This document shows positions 15,963 through 24,316 of a stretch of 64,000 nucleotides of DNA, piece by piece (position 1 is the first letter of the stretch; every line of letters begins with the position of its first letter). A program made the position numbers and the translations under genes. The stretch is from the NCBI RefSeq assembly GCF_027257845.1, contig NZ_JAPVOT010000017.1, forward strand, positions 1 through 64,000, in the 5' to 3' direction. The notes beneath the pieces are model-generated. The model worked only from the letters and a program-made list of their open reading frames with translations. It searched no databases and had not been told where the DNA came from. This DNA comes from Alteromonas sp. BMJM2 (GTDB lineage: Bacteria > Pseudomonadota > Gammaproteobacteria > Enterobacterales > Alteromonadaceae).

Positions 15963-17130
15963 CAAAGCCTTCCTGATTCATAGATTCTATTTTGTGCTGT
16001 GTCTTAATTCGCTGTGCACTAGTTTGCTGTGCTATTGCCTGGTGTGGCGAAGGCTGTGTAACTTGAGACATTGCCTGAGGCTTTACTTGAGTTACAGCTT
16101 TAGTTGTTGTCGAGGGTAACGTATTAAGAGAGTGTAAAAGCGCATTCACCGCCTTTATCTGATCGCCATCTCTGTTGGCGTAGTCCTTTGAGGCATATCC
16201 CCACCAGTCCCAGCAACCTTGTGGGTTTAGCGGCATAAAGAGTGATTTTTTTGTTTGCGGATACAGCACAATCATATTGTTGTCATCGGCCCAGTCATTC
16301 AGCCCTGTTTGCAACGTATAGGCATCGTCCACAGCGTCAGCGTATTGGTTGCAGCCGTGAAAACTGATGTGTGCCCGACAGCTTTCTCCGCTTGCGCAGC
16401 TTTGCGGTACGTAAACAAAGCCTTCGCTGGCCAGTGTTTTGGCGTTGCTGCCCGCAATGTCCTGTTGGTTAATGGTATGCAGCGAACCTGACAGTTCATC
16501 GTCTGGTGCAGTTAACCCTTCAACGAGATGATTAAGCATGTCGCCAGCAGCGTCATAATCACAGTTACCAATAAACGGGCTTTCTGATGTCATACAGTCG
16601 GTTCCGTTCGTTTTCGTTGGAAACAGGTGGGCGATAGACATATCGTTAACGTATTTTATGTTTTGAGTGTCTGTCCACATTGTGTATTGCTCGAATAAGG
16701 CATCGCTAACGTCACTGGCAATTCGCACGTCACGCTTGCCATGAAATAACCACACCTTGGCATCTTTCATATTGTCTAAGTCAGCAAGCTTTCCCGCCTT
16801 TGCATATTGTGCCGCTTGCTCATTTAAAACCGTTAAATCTGGCTGGGTGTCGGTCTTATTGACGCACTGGGCAAGTGCCGTTGTAATATCGCCTTTGGCA
16901 CAAAAGTACGGGCCAGCTGCCAATACCCCGACACCTTTAACCCAATCGCTATGAGCCAGTTGAAACTGTGTGGCCATATATCCACCCGAAGACAACCCCG
17001 ATACGGTGACGTTAGATAAATCAAGAGATAGCTTGGGCATGTCTTCTTGTTTTGTTTGCGCGTGTAAGGCAATGGAAAAGCAAAGGCTACTTGCCAAGGC
17101 TGCTTTGATAATAGTGTTGATAGTCATCAT
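15955..17130 (-). CDS. Secreted polyhydroxybutyrate depolymerase
   Basis: A 391-residue exported hydrolase with a Sec signal peptide (about residues 1-24, ending LHAQ). The lipase box GLSSGGYM holds the nucleophile Ser, HGKRDVR and the HISFHGCNQYAD segment belong to the poly(3-hydroxybutyrate) depolymerase family, and NPQGCWDWWGY is a conserved block near the end. Several cysteines suggest disulfides. The last 55 residues are low-complexity (Gln, Thr, Ser) with no known domain and no typical substrate-binding domain. It would cut PHB or 3-hydroxybutyrate oligomers outside or in the periplasm. AAAGGA precedes the ATG. Lies 9 bp after the esterase gene and overlaps bdhA. Confidence 0.85.
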   Translation of the reverse strand: MMTINTIIKAALASSLCFSIALHAQTKQEDMPKLSLDLSNVTVSGLSSGGYMATQFQLAHSDWVKGVGVLAAGPYFCAKGDITTALAQCVNKTDTQPDLTVLNEQAAQYAKAGKLADLDNMKDAKVWLFHGKRDVRIASDVSDALFEQYTMWTDTQNIKYVNDMSIAHLFPTKTNGTDCMTSESPFIGNCDYDAAGDMLNHLVEGLTAPDDELSGSLHTINQQDIAGSNAKTLASEGFVYVPQSCASGESCRAHISFHGCNQYADAVDDAYTLQTGLNDWADDNNMIVLYPQTKKSLFMPLNPQGCWDWWGYASKDYANRDGDQIKAVNALLHSLNTLPSTTTKAVTQVKPQAMSQVTQPSPHQAIAQQTSAQRIKTQHKIESMNQEGFDE

Positions 17131-17139
17131 AAAAATCCT

Positions 17140-18561
17140 TTACTCATTTTCCAAAAACTGGCGAATAGCGGTTGCCTGTTTTGATATATTTGCCACGCCC
17201 TCTAGGTGTCCAAGTGACCCTTGAAGTTCGGTATATTCGCTGCTATTTCCCTGCTGCTTAAGCGTTTGATGTGCATGTTGAGCTAAATAGGGCATCAGTA
17301 ATAAATCAGAATCGGCAGGCAGAAACAGCGTCTTAGCCTTAATGGTATCCAGGCCCTTATCTAGGTTGTCTTTATGTCCTGCGACAAAAAGCTGGCACGC
17401 TCTTACTAGATACAGCAGGTGATTAGCGTCCATCTTTTTACCGCGGGCGGCCGCCCGCGCTTTTAACCACTTTGTTATGGAATGTTGTTCGTTAATACTG
17501 GACAGGGGAGCTTGCTCTATGTTTTTAAAGCCTAGCATATTACCTTGAGCGTTAAAAAATTCAGGGGTGAGGGCATTTTGCGTTATCAGCATCAGCGATG
17601 CCGTTAGTCCGTCCGTTGGCCCTTCGTTTGGTGAGTAATTACCCTTGTTCCATTTTCTATCGACTCTAATAGGCGTAGCCCAATGCTCAAGAGCCGTTGT
17701 CGTCCACGCGTCGCTCTCCCCCGCGCCTATTACCGATAGCATTCTAGGTACCCAACTTGGATAGGCACTTGCCCAATCAATGGCCTGCATGGCGCCCATT
17801 GAAGGCCCTACCACCGCATGAAGTTTTGAGATGCCCAAGCTTTCTAATAAGGCTTTTTGCACATTAACAAAGTCGCGAATAGTCACTACCGGAAAGTCTA
17901 ATCCGTAGGGTTTTCCTGTGGATGGGTTTATGGTGGCGGGCCCGGTGGTGACCACCTTTTCATCATAAGCGTTCAAATTCACCAAGGTGTCTGCACTTAT
18001 AACGAAAAAGCGTTTGGTATCAATGGCCTTGCCTGGGCCAATAATACTATCCCAGTACCCTGCATTTTCGTCGGTAGCGCTGTATTTACCCGCCGCATGG
18101 GAAGTGCCAGAAAAGTAATGGGTAATTAGAATCACATTGTCTTTTTGTGCATTAAGCTTTCCGTAGGCTTCCCAGCCTATCTTTACATCGTTAATGGTTT
18201 TGCCACCAAAGGTAGTAAACTTGTCCATGTGAAAGGTGTGCTTATTAACCAACAAGGTAGGTTGCTGTTGCTTATCGCTATTCACTTCGTCGTTAGCCTG
18301 CACAGCGGTGGTTGCCAGTGCAGACAGTAAAAGCAGCGCCTCTATAGACCTTATTATAAGGCTGATTGTTAGCCTAGTTGCTGGCTCTCTTGTTAGCTTA
18401 GCTGCCAGCACAACTAACACGCCGGTGCCTTGGCTGCCGCCAGTTCTTCTGCCAGACCTTCCGCCAAACAAGATTTCAGCTTTATCAGTTCGAAAAAGTG
18501 AAGTTTTCCTTGTAGTACACGTATTCGCTAGCACTAGAAAGTCGTGAAAACGCTGATTCAT
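17140..18561 (-). CDS. Exported MetX-like alpha/beta-hydrolase (E22-type esterase)
   Basis: A 473-residue protein whose residues 120-470 resemble homoserine acetyltransferase MetX: GWEAYGKL, the VGPSMGAMQA nucleophile elbow, and a C-terminal SLGHLEG with the catalytic His. A hydrophobic stretch ending TTAVQA (about residues 70-90) looks like a signal peptide, so it is probably a periplasmic esterase rather than a biosynthetic MetX. The roughly 65 residues before the signal are odd (low-complexity GGRSGRRTGGSQG and a DNA repeat), yet GGGAG stands before the ATG at 18561. In the operon with the permease (18-bp gap) and depolymerase; hydrolysis of 3-hydroxybutyrate oligomers is inferred from context. 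Confidence 0.75.
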   Translation of the reverse strand: MNQRFHDFLVLANTCTTRKTSLFRTDKAEILFGGRSGRRTGGSQGTGVLVVLAAKLTREPATRLTISLIIRSIEALLLLSALATTAVQANDEVNSDKQQQPTLLVNKHTFHMDKFTTFGGKTINDVKIGWEAYGKLNAQKDNVILITHYFSGTSHAAGKYSATDENAGYWDSIIGPGKAIDTKRFFVISADTLVNLNAYDEKVVTTGPATINPSTGKPYGLDFPVVTIRDFVNVQKALLESLGISKLHAVVGPSMGAMQAIDWASAYPSWVPRMLSVIGAGESDAWTTTALEHWATPIRVDRKWNKGNYSPNEGPTDGLTASLMLITQNALTPEFFNAQGNMLGFKNIEQAPLSSINEQHSITKWLKARAAARGKKMDANHLLYLVRACQLFVAGHKDNLDKGLDTIKAKTLFLPADSDLLLMPYLAQHAHQTLKQQGNSSEYTELQGSLGHLEGVANISKQATAIRQFLENE

Positions 18562-18579
18562 AGTAAAATCTCCCTTTTT

Positions 18580-19875
18580 TTACAATATGCTAAACAGGCC
18601 GATAGCCAGCGCTAGCCCCATTACCGGCACAACAACAGTCAGTGCTCCCACTGCCCAATAAGCTGCTTGGTGGGTTTCATGGCAGATTGCGCGAATTGTT
18701 GTGACGACATACCCGTTATGAGGTAATGAGTCGAGGGCGCCCGATGAAATAGAAACAATTCGGTGTAACTGCTCTGGCTCTACACCTTGGTCCATATAGT
18801 GCGGGCCCACTAAGGGAAGGGCAATGGCTTGGCCGCCCGATGCACTACCCGTTAACCCGGCTATTACGCTGACTGCAATGGCAGCACCAATCAGCTCATT
18901 GCCAGGTATTTGTGTCATTAGGGCCACCGTTTGTTGAAAGGCGTCGGTATTTTTTGCAATCGAGCCAAAGCCCACAACCGCTGCGGTATTGCCAATGGCA
19001 ATCAGCGCCCCAGTGGTGCCAGCATTTATAGCAACAGGCAAACTTTGAAAGTATTTAAAGTTTATGGCTAGCAAACAAAGCACGCCGCCGCCCAAGGCTA
19101 GAATTAACGCTAACTGAGCCAATTCTTCGTGAAATAAAAACGAAATGGCAAGCACAACGAGCAGGGGCACAATGCCGGTAAATGGATGTGGCAGATTTCT
19201 TTCTCTTATTTCAGGGTCGCTTTCCCTTGCCTCAAACACTTCACCCTGATTAACGGCTTTTCGAATCATTTTAGCGAGCCACCAATATCCGAACACCGCC
19301 ATCAAAATAGCGACAATTAAACTGACTTCCCATGCAGCAAAAGGCGATGTACCCAAGTATTTAATTGGGATCCAGTTTTGAATTTCTGGTGAACCCGCCG
19401 ACGTCATCGTAAACGTTACCGAGCCAAAGGCCATGGCGGCAGGAATGAATCGTCTAGGTAAATTGGCATCTTTAAATAAGCTTACCGCCATGGGATAAAC
19501 CGAAAATGCCACCACAAATACGCTCACGCCGCCGTAGGTAAGTATGGCGCAGGCCATGACTACCGCTAAGACAGCTTGCTTATAGCCAATTTTAGAAATT
19601 ATCCATTGTGATACCGAATCTGCCGCGCCGGTGTCTTCCATAAATTTGCCAAATAACGCCCCCAGCAAAAACATGAAAAACCACGACGCAATAAACCCTG
19701 AGAAACCGCTCATGTAGGTTTCTACAAAGTTTACATCGCCGGTAAATACCGCAATATTATTGGTTAGTGCCACAATAAGCGCACATAAGGGGGCAGCGAT
19801 AAACAGGTTCATTCCACGTATTGTTAACACAATAAGTAGCAATAGCCCGCCTACCAAGCCAATCATACTTAACAT
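18580..19875 (-). CDS. GntP-family permease, probably for 3-hydroxybutyrate
   Basis: A 431-residue inner-membrane transporter with about 12 hydrophobic segments, of the GntP (gluconate:H+ symporter) family; the conserved central TYGGVSVFVVAF and the C-terminal GLTGSASGGQAIALPLVG and SSGALDSLPHNGYVVTT blocks are present. Subfamily members near 3-hydroxybutyrate dehydrogenase genes carry D-3-hydroxybutyrate rather than gluconate; being first in an operon with an esterase, PHB depolymerase and bdhA supports that substrate here. No gluconate kinase is nearby. Divergent from the TonB receptor gene. Confidence 0.85.
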   Translation of the reverse strand: MLSMIGLVGGLLLLIVLTIRGMNLFIAAPLCALIVALTNNIAVFTGDVNFVETYMSGFSGFIASWFFMFLLGALFGKFMEDTGAADSVSQWIISKIGYKQAVLAVVMACAILTYGGVSVFVVAFSVYPMAVSLFKDANLPRRFIPAAMAFGSVTFTMTSAGSPEIQNWIPIKYLGTSPFAAWEVSLIVAILMAVFGYWWLAKMIRKAVNQGEVFEARESDPEIRERNLPHPFTGIVPLLVVLAISFLFHEELAQLALILALGGGVLCLLAINFKYFQSLPVAINAGTTGALIAIGNTAAVVGFGSIAKNTDAFQQTVALMTQIPGNELIGAAIAVSVIAGLTGSASGGQAIALPLVGPHYMDQGVEPEQLHRIVSISSGALDSLPHNGYVVTTIRAICHETHQAAYWAVGALTVVVPVMGLALAIGLFSIL

Positions 19876-20008
19876 AGTTGTTTTCCTTTAAAAATCTGTG
19901 ACCGCAGATATTCCAAAGCAGTTAAGTCGATTGTAGATCTACTAACCGACTTGCTTTCGCGCAAGCTTATTGTCAATAAATCTAACGTATTCAAATTACA
20001 CGTAAAGT

Positions 20009-20050
20009 TTGACGCTACTTTTGCAAAAATCCCATAGTACGATGGTACTA
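20009..20050 (+). promoter_or_regulatory. Possible promoter and operator of the TonB receptor gene
   Basis: TTGACG (20009-20014) and CATAGT (20033-20038) are 18 bp apart and read as a sigma-70 promoter. A perfect inverted repeat TAGTAC-GATG-GTACTA (20035-20050) overlaps the -10, as an operator would. It lies in the gap shared with the divergent GntP operon, so one regulator could control both. The protein is unknown. Confidence 0.42.
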
Positions 20051-20141
20051 CATACCGTTAACAATTAATTAACTAAAGTATTTCGTGACCGTAGCAAATT
20101 ATCCAGCAGTGAATAACACTTAGAACAATAAAGGACTCACT

Positions 20142-22538
20142 ATGTCACTAACAACACACACAAAGCGTCATGGCTGCACCCCAGTTTCTCATTACAAAGC
20201 TTCTCATCACAAAGTCTCTCATCACAACGCTTCTTGTCACAAAGTTGCTCGCCACAGTTTGTGCGCCATTGCGGTAGCCGCAAGTTTATGTGCATCTCCT
20301 GTTTGGGCACAACAGAGCAATAGCCAAGCAGCCAATACAGAACAAGCTGAAAATGAAAAAGGTAAATTAGAGCGTATTGAAGTGACCGCGCGTCGCACCC
20401 TTGAGTCGCTGCAAGAAACGCCTGTTGCCATAACGTCGGTAGGCTCTGTTGAGCTTGGTGAAAAAGGCATTAGCGTACTTACTGAATTACAACAATTTTC
20501 GCCCAACACAACGTTGCAAACCAGCCGCGGGACTAATAATACATTAACCGCGTTTATTCGTGGTTTGGGGCAACAAGACCCTTTATGGGGCTATGAACCT
20601 GGTGTTGGTATTTATGTCGACGATGTGTATATTGCGCGACCACAGGGCGCAGTGCTCGATTTATTAAACGTTCAGCGCATTGAGGTATTACGTGGGCCCC
20701 AGGGGACACTTTACGGCAAAAACACCATTGGTGGTGCGGTTAAGTACGTAACTAAAGAAATGACTGGCGACACGCAAATGAACATTGAAGGCACGGTGGG
20801 CAGCTATAGCCAGCGCGACCTTAAGGTTACCGGTCAAATTCCACTGGTTGAAGATACGGTTTACTTAGGTGTGGGTTATGCCAACTTAAACCGAGATGGC
20901 TTTGGCGAGTATTTGCTAAGCGCATTACCTAACCAAGATAAAGAAAATTATAATAAAGACTTATGGGCTGCAAGAGTCTCTCTAGAGGTACATGCTAGCG
21001 AAGATTTATTCTTCCGTTTTGGCTGGGATAAAACAGAAGATACGTCTAATGCCCGCGGTGGTTATCGATTGATACCGAGCTTGTTAACCGATGCACCGGT
21101 ACCCGATTCAAAATTTGACTCTTATACCAGCTTGCCAACATCTAACCGAGTTGAATTAGAGGGTTACAGCTGGCTGGCCCGCTACAACGTGAGCGACAAA
21201 TTAGAGCTTAAATACATCGGCTCTCATCGCGAAAGTTATTCTCCTACGAACATCGACTTTGATAATACGCCTCTGCCTATTTTTGATGTACCGGCAGAGT
21301 ATGACGACAGCAACACTACCCATGAATTACAGGCAAACTACTTTGGCGATAATTTTGGCGTGGTGTCGGGACTCTATTTTTACGATGGTGATAGCTGTGG
21401 TAATTTCGATGCCATCTTAGGCGTACTAGGGCAGTCTTTAGGCGCACCGGGTTTAACCCGTGAGGTGACCGGCTGCAACAACTCAGAAAGTTATGCCGCT
21501 TATGCACAGCTCAATTACGACATTACCGAGCAACTCTCTTTATCTCTTGGTGCGCGTTATACCGACGAAGAAAAGTCTGCGTTTGTCAATAACGGCCTTA
21601 TTTTTGACAACGTCTATCCGTCTACAGATTGGATTGATGGTTATGTGCGCCCAGAAGGTCAGCTTGTTCCTCGCGTGTTGGGCACCGATACAGACGGAGA
21701 GGGTGTCCTAGATGCACCTGCTGTGCAAAGTTGGTCACGTTTTACACCTCGTGTAGGGCTAGAGTATCAATTCGACCCAAGCATGATGTTTTTCGCCAGC
21801 TATTCTCAAGGTTTCAAGTCGGGCACCTTTAACCCTCGTGCAACAATAAATGAACCTGGCGTAAATCCCGAAGTGGTAGACAGTTTTGAGCTGGGTATGA
21901 AGAGCGACTTAAGTGATACCTTGCGATTGAACGTCACGCTCTTTTCCTACGATCATAGCGACAGACAGTATATTGGTGTAGAAGGGGATTTATCCGACCC
22001 TACAGCGCTGGATCAACGCTTAAGAAACGCGGCAGAAACAGCTGCAACAGGTGCCGAGTTAGAGATGACTTGGATTGCCTCAGAAAACCTTCAGTTTGAT
22101 GTGGCCTATGGATACATCGACTTTGAAATTAAAGAGAATAATGCGATCCCACCACTAATTGGTTCAGCAAGTACGCCAGAAAACACCTTTAATTTAAACG
22201 CTAACTATTTCTTAGAAACCAGTTTTGGTGATATTACATTTAACGCAAACTACTACTACAGAAGTGACTATTTACTGTTCGAAGCCAGCGATCTTATTGA
22301 ACAAGATGCGTATGGCATGGTTAACCTGAGTGCTCGTTGGGAAAGCATAGAAGGCGATTGGTACGCAGGTCTTCACGTGAAAAACCTCACCGACGAAGAG
22401 TACCTCACTGGCGGATATGACTTTGTCACCCGCGACGAAGATGGCAACTTTGGACCTGGGCTAGGAGGCGATACAACCTTGATTGGCTATTATGGCGACC
22501 CAAGAACCGTTCATCTAACGCTTGGCTACCGTTTCTAA
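20142..22538 (+). CDS. TonB-dependent outer membrane receptor
   Basis: A 798-residue receptor: plug domain from about residue 75 (ERIEVTARR, TPVAITSVG, the IEVLRGPQGTLYGKNTIGG block) and a C-terminal beta-barrel ending in an aromatic residue (LTLGYRF). It would take up a large substrate with TonB energy. The signal peptide (LCAIAVAASLCASPVWAQ, about 40-57) is preceded by about 38 extra residues rich in His and Lys encoded by a 15-bp repeat; AAAGGA stands before the ATG, but no in-frame start nearer the signal is obvious. It is divergent from the 3-hydroxybutyrate operon, so PHB oligomers or esters are plausible ligands by context only. Confidence 0.9.
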   Translation: MSLTTHTKRHGCTPVSHYKASHHKVSHHNASCHKVARHSLCAIAVAASLCASPVWAQQSNSQAANTEQAENEKGKLERIEVTARRTLESLQETPVAITSVGSVELGEKGISVLTELQQFSPNTTLQTSRGTNNTLTAFIRGLGQQDPLWGYEPGVGIYVDDVYIARPQGAVLDLLNVQRIEVLRGPQGTLYGKNTIGGAVKYVTKEMTGDTQMNIEGTVGSYSQRDLKVTGQIPLVEDTVYLGVGYANLNRDGFGEYLLSALPNQDKENYNKDLWAARVSLEVHASEDLFFRFGWDKTEDTSNARGGYRLIPSLLTDAPVPDSKFDSYTSLPTSNRVELEGYSWLARYNVSDKLELKYIGSHRESYSPTNIDFDNTPLPIFDVPAEYDDSNTTHELQANYFGDNFGVVSGLYFYDGDSCGNFDAILGVLGQSLGAPGLTREVTGCNNSESYAAYAQLNYDITEQLSLSLGARYTDEEKSAFVNNGLIFDNVYPSTDWIDGYVRPEGQLVPRVLGTDTDGEGVLDAPAVQSWSRFTPRVGLEYQFDPSMMFFASYSQGFKSGTFNPRATINEPGVNPEVVDSFELGMKSDLSDTLRLNVTLFSYDHSDRQYIGVEGDLSDPTALDQRLRNAAETAATGAELEMTWIASENLQFDVAYGYIDFEIKENNAIPPLIGSASTPENTFNLNANYFLETSFGDITFNANYYYRSDYLLFEASDLIEQDAYGMVNLSARWESIEGDWYAGLHVKNLTDEEYLTGGYDFVTRDEDGNFGPGLGGDTTLIGYYGDPRTVHLTLGYRF
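20187..20261 (+). repeat. 15-bp tandem repeat coding a His-rich leader
   Basis: Five units of TCTCATCACAAAGTC type (20187, 20202, 20217, 20232, 20247) code SHYKA, SHHKV, SHHNA, SCHKV, ARHSL in phase. The repeat lengthens the N-region in front of the receptor's signal peptide. Confidence 0.8.
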
Positions 22539-22562
22539 TAAAACAAAGCTGTAAGCTTTAAG

Positions 22563-22588
22563 AGCCCGCTTTTTAAAGCGGGCTTTTC
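22563..22588 (+). terminator. Terminator of the TonB receptor gene
   Basis: AGCCCGCTTT and AAAGCGGGCT form a perfect 10-bp stem followed by TTTTC, 25 bp after the stop. Confidence 0.88.
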
Positions 22589-22764
22589 TATTAGCACTTT
22601 CTATAGATTTTTCTTAATTTAAGGTTTACGAAATCTTTTGTCCTAAGGAAATCTTCAGTTAGGCAAGAGAAGGTGAAAGTAGGTAAGAGAAAGAAGCCCA
22701 ATGTCGTGTTAGTATTCTGTTTACACTAAAATAACAAGTTGACAGCCAAAAATACGAAAACCAG

Positions 22765-22855
22765 ATGGTAGAAGTGAATGGCAGAAATCAACGGCAGAAA
22801 TAAATAGTTGAAACGGACGACAGATAAAAATGCTAGATACAAATGGTAGCGACGA
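22765..22855 (+). repeat. Decayed 13-bp tandem repeat up to a start codon
   Basis: Seven 13-base units line up without a gap: ATGGTAGAAGTGA, ATGGCAGAAATCA, ACGGCAGAAATAA, ATAGTTGAAACGG, ACGACAGATAAAA, ATGCTAGATACAA, ATGGTAGCGACGA. The next ATG, at the same repeat phase, is the start codon of the regulator gene, which has no clear Shine-Dalgarno. The rest of the 317-bp gap holds the receptor's terminator. Confidence 0.75.
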
Positions 22856-23506
22856 ATGAATAGCCCAGTACCGGTAAAATTGCTTATTGCTGATGATCAC
22901 CCGCTATTTCGTGCTGCAATGTGCCATGCGCTACAAAACAGCGACGGCGCAGTGCTACTTGAAGCGTCTACGTTTCCAGAGACAAAAGCGTTATTGGCTC
23001 AAGATACCAGCATCGACATCGTATTTTTAGATTTGGGAATGCCAGGCAGTGAGGGTTTGAATGGATTGTCTGAGATTAGAGCTGAGTATCCAGATGTGCT
23101 TGTAGTTATTGTAACAGCGCAAGATGCGCCAGGTATTGTGCAGCGAGCACTCGCGTTGGGCGCAAGTGGATTTATTCCTAAATCAGCGTCTGTGGATTGT
23201 ATTATTGACGCGGTAGATACGGTATTAGACGGCGAAACCTGGTTACCAGAGCATATCAGTGCCACTACGGATGCTAGCAGTGCCTTGGATGACTTCAGCA
23301 CGCGATTGAGCCTGCTCACGCCTCATCAATTGAAAGTGCTTAAAATGGTCGCTGATGGTTTGCTTAACAAGCAAATTGCTTACGAGTTAGCGATTTCAGA
23401 GTCAACGGTAAAGCAGCATGTTTCGGCAGTGCTAAAGAAGCTAGGGGTTATCAATAGAACCAAGGCTGGCATAGCATTTAAAAATGCTATGCGAACCGAT
23501 GGATAA
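22856..23506 (+). CDS. LuxR-type response regulator (CrbR/ErdR-like)
   Basis: A 216-residue two-component regulator. The receiver domain (about 7-125) has DDHPLF acidic residues, the phosphoacceptor Asp in VFLDLGMPG and Lys in FIPKSAS. The GerE/LuxR helix-turn-helix (about 150-212) reads LTPHQLKVLKMVADGLLNKQ and ISESTVKQHVSAVLKKLGV; the LLNKQIAYEL block is very like CrbR of Vibrio and ErdR of Pseudomonas, which activate acetyl-CoA synthetase. The expected partner, an SLC5-domain hybrid kinase, is encoded at 28945-32562. It also adjoins the 3-hydroxybutyrate cluster, whose end product is acetyl-CoA. Assignment as CrbR is likely but not certain. Confidence 0.85.
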   Translation: MNSPVPVKLLIADDHPLFRAAMCHALQNSDGAVLLEASTFPETKALLAQDTSIDIVFLDLGMPGSEGLNGLSEIRAEYPDVLVVIVTAQDAPGIVQRALALGASGFIPKSASVDCIIDAVDTVLDGETWLPEHISATTDASSALDDFSTRLSLLTPHQLKVLKMVADGLLNKQIAYELAISESTVKQHVSAVLKKLGVINRTKAGIAFKNAMRTDG

Positions 23507-23537
23507 TGTTGGCCAACATGTACCAATTGGCACCCGT

Positions 23538-24206
23538 TTATTTACTGCCAAGGGCCTTTTTTAAATAGGCGCTAAACGCTGGCGCAGCGGCGCGTTTATC
23601 TGTTTCAATTTGTTGTACTTCCGGCATTTCTTTTAACCTGGTCATGAGTGCTTTGCTGCCAGGAGCATGTTCATATAAGTCTACATCAAAAAGCTTTTTA
23701 GCCACCGGAGCTGCAAGGTCCATGGAATAAAGCAGCATAATGTCGGCCGCAGTTAACGTGTCACCTGCAATATAAGGAGAGAATTCAGCGGCGCGGGCAA
23801 GCGCTTGAGCACCGTTAAACAATGCGCGCTTCACTTCTTTTTTGGTGATTTCATCAACGGGTACGCCCCAAAACGCCTCTGTGTGACAGCGCCTTGCAGG
23901 TAATTCAATGTATAACTCGATGAGCTTAACTAACTCTTTCACCTTGGCCTTTGCGAAGGGCTCGGTTGGATAAAGTGGCGCTTGAGGCGAGATTTCATCA
24001 AGATACTCAAGGATGACATTGGTTTCTACCAGTATGCCTTGATCTGTTTGCAATGCGGGCACTTTACCCGTTGGACTGATTGCTAAATATTCTGGCGTTT
24101 GATTTGGATACGTCATGACGGCTTCATAATCTATCCCTTTTAGCGCCATCGCCAGTTTAATCATGTTGTAGTAATTACTAACATCAAATCCGTACAATTT
24201 AAGCAT
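23538..24206 (-). CDS. Glutathione S-transferase family protein
   Basis: A 222-residue GST-like protein: thioredoxin-fold N-domain (MLKLYGFDVSNYYNMIKLAM, with PTGKVPALQTDQG and the ETNVILEYLDE glutathione-binding Glu-Thr/Ser equivalent) and a helical C-domain (AGDTLTAADIMLLYSM). The catalytic Ser/Tyr near residue 10 is plausible (SNYYN). Substrate unknown. It ends 31 bp from the regulator gene, convergently. Confidence 0.85.
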   Translation of the reverse strand: MLKLYGFDVSNYYNMIKLAMALKGIDYEAVMTYPNQTPEYLAISPTGKVPALQTDQGILVETNVILEYLDEISPQAPLYPTEPFAKAKVKELVKLIELYIELPARRCHTEAFWGVPVDEITKKEVKRALFNGAQALARAAEFSPYIAGDTLTAADIMLLYSMDLAAPVAKKLFDVDLYEHAPGSKALMTRLKEMPEVQQIETDKRAAAPAFSAYLKKALGSK

Positions 24207-24316
24207 AGTGAACCTTTAACACAGTTATAAATACATTTATGTAATATAAGATTGCTTTATAAGAAAGAGTGCAACACATCTGTAGTGATAGTTGAGTATA
24301 ACGATGGCAGCTAGTC

